A DNA stretch of 64,000 nucleotides, taken from Bacteroidales bacterium. Lineage in GTDB: Bacteria > Bacteroidota > Bacteroidia > Bacteroidales > FEN-979. Below the pieces are notes generated by a model. The model did not search any database. It saw only the letters and a list, made by a program, of their open reading frames with translations, and had not been told where the DNA came from. The DNA is taken from the NCBI GenBank assembly GCA_028706295.1, contig JAQWBQ010000008.1, forward strand, positions 34,215 through 98,214, given 5' to 3'. The position numbers were made by a program, and so were the translations under genes. Shown piece after piece: positions 47,801-55,118 of the stretch. The first letter of the stretch is position 1; every line of letters begins with the position of its first letter.

Positions 47801-48434
47801 TAATAATATCCGGATCGGGGATCAAAGAATTGATTACAGTTATAAAAGAAATACAATCCTCCAATTGTCACAAGAGGCATCGGAAACTCAGGGTAATAAT
47901 CCCGGCAGAATTAAAGATGATTCTCAGGTTTACCTGGAGTCAGAATTTTCTTTTTCATTTGACCGGGGAAAACCTGTAAGGGTCGAATTCATGCCCACCT
48001 TCCCGGCCGGGACGCGTTTCATCAGGGTCACCCTCGATGGCATTGAAGTATCCCATTCTACATTCAAAACTGCACATTCGATGAAATTGGTTGTAAACTT
48101 TGTTTTAAAATCCAAGTCCCGTCTGATTGTTCAGTCTACCGGCGGTATCTCCGTTCTTCCTGTGATCGCCGATCCGAATCCGGGAGATTCTGCTGAAGGA
48201 TTGCGGATCATATCGTCGTATCTCAAAGGAAATGAATACGTTGTCGGTGTGGAAGGAGCAGGATCAACTTCCGGATCGTTCGAAATATGGAGTCAGCGAC
48301 CTTTCAGTACCCTTTCTGACAATGTACATTTTTTAGGTCAAAAGCTGAATATCAGCCGGTTCTCTGTAGGTTTCGAACCTTCAGGACAGAAATATTCCCA
48401 AAGAACAATCATTTTCAAATATGACGATTATTGA
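44874..48434 (+). CDS. Large exported glycoside hydrolase with amidotransferase-like N-terminus and (alpha/alpha)6 barrel
   Basis: An 1186-residue exported protein (signal peptide ending near LFGQSVKG). Residues about 60-285 resemble a Rossmann-like glutamine-amidotransferase/ThuA fold (RIIWIHAAG, KKYVESGGKLLLTGQA, GYGKVLAVGGYMNF). A beta-sandwich-like stretch (about 300-560) leads to an (alpha/alpha)6 barrel (about 580-985) like glycogen-debranching or GH63/GH133 enzymes: GYAWYFGRDAVWSSF, TNVGHGWVEGGELYG, HHGSVWPLFTGWAS and CWSETMVLQPAIEGLLGL. Substrate is unknown; alpha-1,6-glucans are one option. ATG 44874 starts the signal peptide and is preferred to a TTG 15 bp upstream. The 3' end overlaps the TauE gene by 14 bp. 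Confidence 0.82.
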   Translation: MNKLFILFIIGSLQVSPVQILFGQSVKGKSMQMHTIHLDKKNPDSGQKSCNHPIAFINISDSDKVNPETRSVSAFLNKQSELSAEILSFSNFVSLKKQYKKYRIIWIHAAGSFPLTGIDGAADWIVRLKKYVESGGKLLLTGQAVHFLNILGFEPMTIEDSTKQCIDEGYGRRLGFHAFRNHPVFDGLNGGAYILWPLSDMTTQISGFFGEKAPVNGRVVAVDWDYIFLREQTKLLFEYSPGYGKVLAVGGYMNFSLPNRNRAHLELFSENCLKYLFEDGRHGHYWDFSPAKVIACDSVPYVDKHPDIIPPAVPWITGDQELSLRNPSGGGNFWDVAGKRMVTMGNERHGIEEVWTHPFMALRDYEAGLKFKDTDTILWLSDLQPAVTVDPSFFRRDYQVGGGRLTEIIVNDPERPIGIVHYQYEGNNDPDLVIQFKSNLRWMWPYSEQATGSLYHWWDPTLQAIGIRDQTGDLNVIVGANSPALIYLEGHYNGYKPDQNHNKYSGIPTDRMQVAGLLQYQIQQEKPLDVIFCGTSEGTDSAYQYFKYACSNPHDILIRAQQNSMANLKDRLMVTTPDSDFNTGYRWALVATDRFMVKTPTMGEALVAGYATTRPGWDGGHKINGRPGYAWYFGRDAVWSSFALLDYGDFTKVNSQLEFFNKYQDLTGKIFHEASTSGFIHYDAADATPLYVVLAGRYFRYSNDTAFLRKSWDHVKNAIDFCYSTDTDQDHLIENTNVGHGWVEGGELYGSHATLYMAGIWSSALSEAANMASFMNDRDAEKYRMEAVTVKNIINNRFWNEEKRFFAYGMNQDGSFRHEPTALPAVPILLGITDLEKAEPCLQQYASNLFSTNWGIRIVRDDSKMYKPTGYHHGSVWPLFTGWASLAAYKTGYEVQGFTHLMNNLKVYKNWGLGFVEEVLNGAVYKPTGVCPHQCWSETMVLQPAIEGLLGLNPDAGSQRLTFAPALPASWDSLKVNNIRIGDQRIDYSYKRNTILQLSQEASETQGNNPGRIKDDSQVYLESEFSFSFDRGKPVRVEFMPTFPAGTRFIRVTLDGIEVSHSTFKTAHSMKLVVNFVLKSKSRLIVQSTGGISVLPVIADPNPGDSAEGLRIISSYLKGNEYVVGVEGAGSTSGSFEIWSQRPFSTLSDNVHFLGQKLNISRFSVGFEPSGQKYSQRTIIFKYDDY

Positions 48435-49179
48435 TCTGATCATACTTACACTTGCATCCTTTCTTGCCGGGATCGTTAATGCACTTGCCGGAGGCGGTAC
48501 CCTGATCACTTTCCCTGCGCTTACTGCACTTGGAATTCCGGCATTGATCGCCAATGTCACCAATACGATCGCGTTAAGTCCAGGGTATCTTGCCGGCGCT
48601 TTGGCACAGCGAAAAGAGCTGTACGGACAGAAAAGGCTGTTATGGATACTTTTACCTGTAAGCCTGGCCGGAGGGGTAGGCGGAGGATTTCTGTTACTTC
48701 AGACCGGAGAACGGAGCTTCAGGGAAATTGTTCCCTGGCTGATTCTCTTTGCCACTGTATTGTTAATACTTCAGCCTTTAATACGTAAGTGGATCAACCA
48801 TTTACAGGAAGGATCACATCATAGGATAAGTATTTACTGGGTATTTCTTTTTATCCTGCCAGCGGCCTTCTATGGCGGTTATTTCGGTGCCGGAGTAAGT
48901 GTAATCATCATTGCAACCCTCGGAGTAATGATCAACGATACGCTGAACAGGCTGAATGCGCTGAAACAGGTCATTTCATTCGTGATTAATGTTGTAACTG
49001 CCCTGTTTTTCATTTTCACTACCTCCTTTAGCTGGACTATTGTTATCGTCATGGCAACTGGGTCCATTTTAGGTGGGATTGCTGGCGGACGGTTAGCCGG
49101 GATGATAAAACCTCAGGTGCTCCGATGGACCATCATTACTATTGGATTTATTGTGTCGATCATATATTTCATCAAATGA
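48421..49179 (+). CDS. TSUP family membrane transporter (TauE/SafE)
   Basis: A 252-residue membrane protein with about eight spans. The repeated TSUP motifs are visible: ASFLAGIVNALAGGGTLITFPAL in the first half and YGGYFGAGVSVIIIATLGVM in the second. The family exports or imports sulfite, sulfoacetate and related anions. It overlaps the end of the large glycosidase by 14 bp, so the two are linked in translation, which could point to sulfated glycans or sulfonates, but this is only inference. Confidence 0.9.
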   Translation: MTIIDLIILTLASFLAGIVNALAGGGTLITFPALTALGIPALIANVTNTIALSPGYLAGALAQRKELYGQKRLLWILLPVSLAGGVGGGFLLLQTGERSFREIVPWLILFATVLLILQPLIRKWINHLQEGSHHRISIYWVFLFILPAAFYGGYFGAGVSVIIIATLGVMINDTLNRLNALKQVISFVINVVTALFFIFTTSFSWTIVIVMATGSILGGIAGGRLAGMIKPQVLRWTIITIGFIVSIIYFIK

Positions 49180-49345
49180 CCCGTTCTCTCAATACCAGTT
49201 TTAAAAGCCTGGTTCTCACATCAGATGATAAGAAAAATGTGTTCCCAATAAGCAAATAAGTAATCGGCATTTCTGCAGCTTACAAGTAAAATGAAGAAGT
49301 AATCGTTCAGACAGGATTCAGTCTTAATAATCAAATTTGAGTACT

Positions 49346-49780
49346 ATGAAATTCAAAATTCTTTTGTTGATCGCTGGTTTAGCATTCATGGCTGATGGAT
49401 GTGTTTCGAATCGTGAAAAGAATATTCTCGAAATACGGAAAGCGGAGGCAGCATTTGCCCAAATGGCGTCAGAAAAAGGAATTCCTGAAGCATTCTTTTT
49501 TTATGCCGCGGATAGCGGTGTCATCATGAGGAATAGCAAACTGATTGTGGGAAAAGATTCAATTCTCGGGTATTACAAAAGCCGGACTGTTGGAGAAGCT
49601 CAATTAAAATGGTCTCCCGACTTCATCGATGTAGCCGAATCGGGTGATCTCGGGTACACCTATGGAACCTACACATTCACCTTTCGCGACACAGCCGGAG
49701 TTATCAGAGAGAGCCGGGGATTCTTTCACACGGTTTGGAAGCGGCAGTCAGATGGAAGCTGGCGTTTCGTTTGGGATTAA
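49346..49780 (+). CDS. DUF4440/SnoaL-like lipoprotein (NTF2 fold)
   Basis: A 144-residue lipoprotein: lipobox FMADGC (acylated cysteine at residue 19), then a cone-shaped NTF2-like domain (AEAAFAQMASEKGIPEAFFF, GDLGYTYGTYTFTF, GSWRFVWD). DUF4440 members are mostly of unknown function. ATG 49346 is chosen over a TTG three codons upstream. The TAA overlaps the stop of the convergent AhpD-like gene by 4 bp. Confidence 0.85.
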   Translation: MKFKILLLIAGLAFMADGCVSNREKNILEIRKAEAAFAQMASEKGIPEAFFFYAADSGVIMRNSKLIVGKDSILGYYKSRTVGEAQLKWSPDFIDVAESGDLGYTYGTYTFTFRDTAGVIRESRGFFHTVWKRQSDGSWRFVWD

Positions 49781-50304
49781 TCCTTTTCGATTTTAAAAGC
49801 ATTGAAAATCATATCCATACCGACCTGGGTTGCGGCATGATATGTTGCTTCCAGGATATCCTTATCATTCCACCCGAGTTTCTTCAGCGCCTCAATGTCA
49901 GACTCGATTATTGAATTAGAATTATTTACCACTTTAAGTATAAATAGAAGCAACGCAAGTTCTTTTGCATCAAGGGGAGCCTTCTCAGGATCGCGCTTGA
50001 TCTCTCCTATCTGATCAGGTAAAACTCCATATTGAAACAAAATTCCCGTATTGGCACTTACACAGTAAGCACATTCTTCCTGTACCGAAACCAGCAGCCG
50101 GATAATAGCAAGCAGTTTTCCGCTCAGGGTTTTATGCCGCATGAAAAAACCAAGATTGTTTACCTGGGTTTCAAGAACATGCTCACTTGCACTGAATATT
50201 TTAAATGCATTTGGGACAAACCCCATTGCATTGATCATGTTTTCATAAATGGAGGCAACCTTTCCGGTAGCCTGATCCTTTTCAATAACGTTGAGGAGCG
50301 CCAT
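49777..50304 (-). CDS. Carboxymuconolactone decarboxylase family protein (AhpD-like)
   Basis: A 175-residue all-helical protein with the AhpD-like CxxC motif as EECAYCVSANTG and a C-terminal KLGWNDKDILEATYHAA segment. Such proteins are thiol-based peroxidase-like or reductant enzymes. The peroxidase-related subgroup fits best by length. Partner and substrate are unknown. Its stop is shared with the convergent DUF4440 gene. Confidence 0.84.
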   Translation of the reverse strand: MALLNVIEKDQATGKVASIYENMINAMGFVPNAFKIFSASEHVLETQVNNLGFFMRHKTLSGKLLAIIRLLVSVQEECAYCVSANTGILFQYGVLPDQIGEIKRDPEKAPLDAKELALLLFILKVVNNSNSIIESDIEALKKLGWNDKDILEATYHAATQVGMDMIFNAFKIEKD

Positions 50305-50436
50305 AAGCCTGATTTTATGTGAAAATAAAAAGATATAAAATGAAAGTAACTTCCGTTCTCATTCTTTATTGTTAGGTCTTGAATTATTTTCAAAGAAAAA
50401 GCATACCTTCACCCCTTCCAATTCAATTCTGGTAAC

Positions 50437-52584
50437 ATGTTTAAAAAGGTCATCTTTACAGTATTTTTAGGATTTCAGATCGTTTTACTTTTTGCACAAA
50501 ACTTTAAACCTATTGAGGATTACATGCGGATCGATGCACGTGCAAGCGATCCTTTGTACACCACTTATGCCGCAGCGATGTCACGGTCGCACCTTTATGG
50601 TGACAAGGCATATAAAATGGATTATTATTCCGATTGCAACCCATTAAGTTATTCTTCTGACCATGCCGGCACTTTTTTCTGTATCTGGAAAGTTGATCAG
50701 GTGGTTATTCCCAGGATCGGAGAATTTAAATCAAAACCTGTAATACATTATTCATTTCCCGATATGGTAATTCTGGAATACGAACCCTTCCGTGGTATTC
50801 GTGTTAAGGAAACCTTTTTCGTGTACAGTTCAGCCATTGCACTGGTCAATATGGAAGTGCGAAACATCGACATGGTAAGTCATGAAGTTGCCGTTTATCC
50901 TATTCTTGATAATGGAACCGATTCCATCACGGTGAAAGAATATACCGGGGCATCAGATGGTTACCTGACCGAACGATTTGAAAGTCCTTACCGGTTGATC
51001 AGCAGTTTAAAGCTTGAATACGGGTACCCGCAAAATGTCAGGGATTTCTTCACATCCGGTTATCCCACCTCTTCTCATGGCGCCTATATCGGGAACATGG
51101 ATCATTTTTACAATCTGATCAAGACCGATTTTTATTCGGATCGCAGGAGTGATTCGCTTAAAATGAATGACACAGGATCATACAATTTCATTGCCTTGCA
51201 TCTGAAAAAAAGACTGAAACCGGGCGAGGTTGTAACGTTCAGATATTTACGTGGTTATCAGGATCAAAAATCCAACCCACTTGATCTTATACGTGAAGTA
51301 GATTCTGTCAAGAATCTGATGTTGAAGACCTATTATGAGGACAATCTGATCCTGTATTCCAAAATTCCGAAAATAAGATTCAATTCCACTGATGATAAGA
51401 TAACTTATATCAGCGCCTTCAACCTGGTTCGTGGCTGCATGTACCCTCCTTCAGGAAAGACCACTTACAATTTTTATGTTTTTTCAAGGAATCCAATTTG
51501 GGGATGGGGTCATGGCCATCAGGTACTGCATGAGTCTCTGTCGATGATAGCTTATGCCTATATGGATCCTGTCTCAGCCGAAGGATCGCAACGTGTTTAC
51601 ATTGAACAGCAGCGCGATGACGGGTTGATAGCTTATCGTCATGGTCCCCGTGGGCTACAGGATTACCCGCATAATAACATGAGTACTACCTCTGCGCCAT
51701 TTTTCAGCTGGATCAATCTGGAGGTTTATAAAGCAGGAAAAAGTAAACGATTTCTCAAGGATGCTTATACATCAGGGTGCCGTTACATGGAGTGGTTGTT
51801 GGCAAACCGTGATACCGATCATGACGGAACTTTTGAATGGGGTCCATATGGAATTATCGAAAATGTAAGGGACTGGTATAATGCTGTTTTCCAGGTTTCT
51901 GCCGAAAGATATCTCGATGTCGACAAAGAAGATATTTCGGATGAACTGGAATGCCTTGATCTGACCCTGATGATTATCAAGGAGTTTCGATGTCTATCGC
52001 AGATGGCTCAGGAATTGGGCCTTGTCGATGATGTCAGGAAATGGAAGCAACTGGCAGACCAGACTTCGGTTCTTGTTAATGAAAGAATGTGGGATGACAG
52101 CACTCATTTTTACTACTCGATAAACAAAAAGGATCATTCATTCCGGTTCATGACCCGTGATCTAAGGAGGCAGGAAATCATCGGATTTCTCGCTTTATGG
52201 GCCGGTGTTGCGCCAAAAGAACGGGCCGATCAGATTGTTGCGATTCTGACCGACACGACCAGATTCTGGCGACGGTACGGCATTCCGACATTATCGGCGC
52301 AGGATCCGTGGTACAGCCCCTATGTGGATTATTGCTGCAAATGGAACGGGCCGGTTTGGTTATTATGGAATTACATGGTGTACGAAGGGCTGCGGGATTA
52401 TGGATATCAAGAAGAAGCGCATGAATTGGCAGACAAGATGATAAAGAGTGCAGTTATACAACTAACCAAGAATCACAATTTCTGGGAGTCCTACTCGCCC
52501 GATAACGAAGTGTTGAATTGTCCATCCAACTATATCTGGGATGCCATTCTGGCAAAATTGTTCATTGATGAAAATCAGAAGTAG
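50437..52584 (+). CDS. Exported GH63/MGH1-like glycoside hydrolase
   Basis: A 715-residue protein with a signal peptide (cut near LFAQNFK), an N-terminal beta-sandwich (about 30-300) and a C-terminal (alpha/alpha)6 barrel (about 320-710). Motifs of the mannosyl-oligosaccharide/mannosylglycerate-type glucosidase group include WGWGHGHQVLHESL, FEWGPYGIIENVRDWYNAV, WDDSTHFYYSI and WNGPVWLLWNYMV. Substrate is an alpha-linked glycan, otherwise unknown. It is followed by a DUF2961 lipoprotein at 26 bp and may share transcripts, though that gene also has its own -7 element. Confidence 0.83.
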   Translation: MFKKVIFTVFLGFQIVLLFAQNFKPIEDYMRIDARASDPLYTTYAAAMSRSHLYGDKAYKMDYYSDCNPLSYSSDHAGTFFCIWKVDQVVIPRIGEFKSKPVIHYSFPDMVILEYEPFRGIRVKETFFVYSSAIALVNMEVRNIDMVSHEVAVYPILDNGTDSITVKEYTGASDGYLTERFESPYRLISSLKLEYGYPQNVRDFFTSGYPTSSHGAYIGNMDHFYNLIKTDFYSDRRSDSLKMNDTGSYNFIALHLKKRLKPGEVVTFRYLRGYQDQKSNPLDLIREVDSVKNLMLKTYYEDNLILYSKIPKIRFNSTDDKITYISAFNLVRGCMYPPSGKTTYNFYVFSRNPIWGWGHGHQVLHESLSMIAYAYMDPVSAEGSQRVYIEQQRDDGLIAYRHGPRGLQDYPHNNMSTTSAPFFSWINLEVYKAGKSKRFLKDAYTSGCRYMEWLLANRDTDHDGTFEWGPYGIIENVRDWYNAVFQVSAERYLDVDKEDISDELECLDLTLMIIKEFRCLSQMAQELGLVDDVRKWKQLADQTSVLVNERMWDDSTHFYYSINKKDHSFRFMTRDLRRQEIIGFLALWAGVAPKERADQIVAILTDTTRFWRRYGIPTLSAQDPWYSPYVDYCCKWNGPVWLLWNYMVYEGLRDYGYQEEAHELADKMIKSAVIQLTKNHNFWESYSPDNEVLNCPSNYIWDAILAKLFIDENQK

Positions 52585-52592
52585 TACCTTTG
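52585..52592 (+). promoter_or_regulatory. -7 element TACCTTTG before the DUF2961 gene
   Basis: An exact TAnnTTTG match directly after the stop codon of the upstream glycosidase and 18 bp before the ATG at 52611. It would allow separate expression of the DUF2961-CAP pair. Confidence 0.5.
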
Positions 52593-52610
52593 CAGATTGA
52601 CCATATTTTT

Positions 52611-54098
52611 ATGAAAAGGAATTTCCTCCCGTTGTTCACAGTATTTATACTGCTTTTATTTTCATTTTCCGGCTGTAATTCGGTGAACCGGACGGATATC
52701 CAGCACCTCATTTCTCCTTCAGCACTCCCATACCTTAAGAATAGTAAAATGATCCAGGTCTCAAGTTATGATACCTCGGGGGGAGATATGGACATGATCA
52801 ACATTCCGGCAGGGAAAAAAGCAACTATTCTTGATGTTGAGGGCCCCGGTATGATCGTTAGAATATGGTTTTCCATAAAGTCACACGATCCGTATTACCT
52901 CCGGCGTACCGTTTTGCGAATGTTTTGGGACAATGAACAGAAGCCGTCGGTTGAAGTACCTATTGGGGACTTTTTCGGTTGTGGATTTAAGTACACCCGT
53001 TATTCCTCACAATATCTGGGCATGACTGGTGACGGGTTCGTGTGTTATTTTCCGATGCCATTTGAACGTCAGGCTCGCATTGAAATTCTCAATGATACCC
53101 GGTATGATTTGCAGGGATTGTTCTATCAGGTCAATTACCAGAAATTCGAAGGCGCTCTCGAGCAGGATGTCGCCTATTTTCATGCATTTTGGAACCGAAG
53201 CGTGAGCACCCGGTACGATTCGAATTACACGCTGTTAAAGACCGAAGGAAAAGGACATTTAGTGGGCGTCAACCTGAATATCCAATCATACGATGGAAAA
53301 CTGGACTTTCTTTATGGCGATGAGATGATATATGTTGATGGAGAGAAAAAGCCCTCAATCAGGGGAACCGGAACAGCAGATTTCTTTTCAGGGGGATTGA
53401 ATTTTTCGAGCGGATCCTATAACACACCGTTCAATGGCCTGATATATAAAAATGATTCTTTGGGTCAGATCTCCGCTTACCGACTGTTTATTTCGGATCA
53501 GATTTCATTTAAAAAGAATATCCGGGTGACAATTGAACATGGGCACGGTAACAAGCTGACTGCTGATTACAGCTCCACTGTTTACTGGTATCATATGGAG
53601 ACGCATGCCCCCGTGACTTCGCTGACAAAACCGGGTCAACGAATCCCATTAAGGATTGTAAAACCTACCGGATTGATTGAAGCAGAAGCATTACAATTGA
53701 AATCGGGAGGACTCAGATCTAAAATCATGGATATGTCGGATGAAGGTGCTGACTGGAGCGGCAACCGTCAGCTATTTATAGAGGCGAGGAACAGTACTGA
53801 TTTTGAGCTTATTCTCTCCGGAATTAAGCAAGGGAGTTACTATGTTGACCTCTATTTTACGGTCGGGCCAGTTTATGGGAATGCCGATGTATACGTAAAT
53901 AGTATTAAGTCAGGGTCCCTAGCCGGTTATTCCCCCTATGTATTACCCCAGGGTAAAATCAGGCTGGAAGGTTCACCGACTGCTGAAGGGTTGATAAACC
54001 TGAAGTTCAGAATAACCGGAAAAGACCCCTCTTCAAACGGTTACAACGTGGGTATTGACGGGGTTTATCTGACTCCGATACTGTCTAAACCATTGTAA
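52611..54098 (+). CDS. DUF2961 (GH172-like) lipoprotein
   Basis: A 495-residue lipoprotein (lipobox FSFSGC). The DUF2961 domain is clear: KGKKATILD-type strand with GPGMIVRIWFSIKS, the RMFWDNEQKPSVEVPIGDFFG motif, YFPMPFERQARIEI and YQVNYQKF. GH172 members act on furanosides (difructose dianhydride, alpha-fructofuranosides or arabinofuranosides). A beta-sandwich carbohydrate-binding-like module (about 360-490: IEAEALQLKSG, NGYNVGIDGVYLTP) follows. Start ATG 52611 gives a clean signal peptide. It is 26 bp downstream of the GH63-like gene, which suggests one target glycan. Confidence 0.86.
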   Translation: MKRNFLPLFTVFILLLFSFSGCNSVNRTDIQHLISPSALPYLKNSKMIQVSSYDTSGGDMDMINIPAGKKATILDVEGPGMIVRIWFSIKSHDPYYLRRTVLRMFWDNEQKPSVEVPIGDFFGCGFKYTRYSSQYLGMTGDGFVCYFPMPFERQARIEILNDTRYDLQGLFYQVNYQKFEGALEQDVAYFHAFWNRSVSTRYDSNYTLLKTEGKGHLVGVNLNIQSYDGKLDFLYGDEMIYVDGEKKPSIRGTGTADFFSGGLNFSSGSYNTPFNGLIYKNDSLGQISAYRLFISDQISFKKNIRVTIEHGHGNKLTADYSSTVYWYHMETHAPVTSLTKPGQRIPLRIVKPTGLIEAEALQLKSGGLRSKIMDMSDEGADWSGNRQLFIEARNSTDFELILSGIKQGSYYVDLYFTVGPVYGNADVYVNSIKSGSLAGYSPYVLPQGKIRLEGSPTAEGLINLKFRITGKDPSSNGYNVGIDGVYLTPILSKPL

Positions 54099-54114
54099 TT
54101 ATTATAATCATATA

Positions 54115-55110
54115 ATGAAATTCTATTTCCGACCTATTTTGTTTACCCTGATCCTGTTTGGATCCGCAGCCCATTTCCCTGTTCGGATCATGGGTCAATC
54201 TATGGGAAAAGGAAACCAGGTGCCTGTCAACTTCTGTATCGGGAGTAAGGAAATGAAGCTTTTTCAAATGGTCAACGAGTACAGAAGTATCTTTGAGCTT
54301 CCTGCTATTCCTTTATCAAAATCATTGTGTTACACTGCGTCACTTCATGTAAGAGATTTATTTCTGCACCATCCTGACCAGGGTTCCTGTAACCTTCATT
54401 CCTGGTCGGATAAAGGCTTCTGGAAAGCCTTTTGTTACCCTCGGGATGAGGATAAAAAAAACTCTGTATGGGATAAACCCAGGGAGTTGACAAAATATCC
54501 TGCGAAGGGTTACGAGATCGTCTATTGGGAGAACGAAACGCCTGACATTGACAGTATTATGTCGGTATGGAGGACTGAGACCTATTTTAATGATTTCCTG
54601 ATGAATACGGGAAAATGGGAGGGTAAAAAATGGAATGCTATCGGGTTGGCGGTTTATGAAAATTTCGCGTGCGCCTGGTTTGGAGAAGCCGCGGATCCGG
54701 AAGGTTCACCCTGGGTTTGCGGGAATCCGCCTGTTATAAGAGGTGCTGATAATGCTCAAACAAGTCCTCGACCGGTAAGTAAAGTGTCGAAAGTAAAAAT
54801 AAAAAATGATAGTGTTGTAGAATTACTCCAAGCCCCCGGTATCACCGGGAAAGGAGACTCCACCAAGGTTGTCAGATCTGACAGTACATTCACCTACTAC
54901 ATCATCGTCAGAACCAATGTTTCCAAGAAAATGGCTGAACAAATTTCTACTGATTATAAATCAAAAGGAAACAACAATGTCAGGGTCATCGAAAAGAATG
55001 GTAAAATCCGGATTTCAGTTTATGAAACCAAAGACCGGTTGGAAGCACTGACAAAATTGAAGGAGGTTAGGAAGACCCTTGTCAAAGATGCCTGGTTACT
55101 GAAAGAATGA
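54115..55110 (+). CDS. Exported CAP-domain protein with C-terminal SPOR-like domain
   Basis: A 331-residue protein with a signal peptide (ending near MGQSMGKG), a CAP/SCP superfamily domain (about 45-200; MVNEYRSIFELPAIPLSKSL, then HVRDLFLHH and NAIGLAVYENFACAWFG) and a C-terminal SPOR-like domain (about 250-331; YYIIVRTNVSKKMAEQI, NVRVIEKNGKIRISVYETKD). SPOR domains bind denuded peptidoglycan. CAP proteins are cysteine-rich in animals but not here. It follows the DUF2961 gene at 16 bp, and ends 8 bp from the convergent fusion gene. Confidence 0.75.
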   Translation: MKFYFRPILFTLILFGSAAHFPVRIMGQSMGKGNQVPVNFCIGSKEMKLFQMVNEYRSIFELPAIPLSKSLCYTASLHVRDLFLHHPDQGSCNLHSWSDKGFWKAFCYPRDEDKKNSVWDKPRELTKYPAKGYEIVYWENETPDIDSIMSVWRTETYFNDFLMNTGKWEGKKWNAIGLAVYENFACAWFGEAADPEGSPWVCGNPPVIRGADNAQTSPRPVSKVSKVKIKNDSVVELLQAPGITGKGDSTKVVRSDSTFTYYIIVRTNVSKKMAEQISTDYKSKGNNNVRVIEKNGKIRISVYETKDRLEALTKLKEVRKTLVKDAWLLKE

Positions 55111-55118
55111 ATGTTCAA

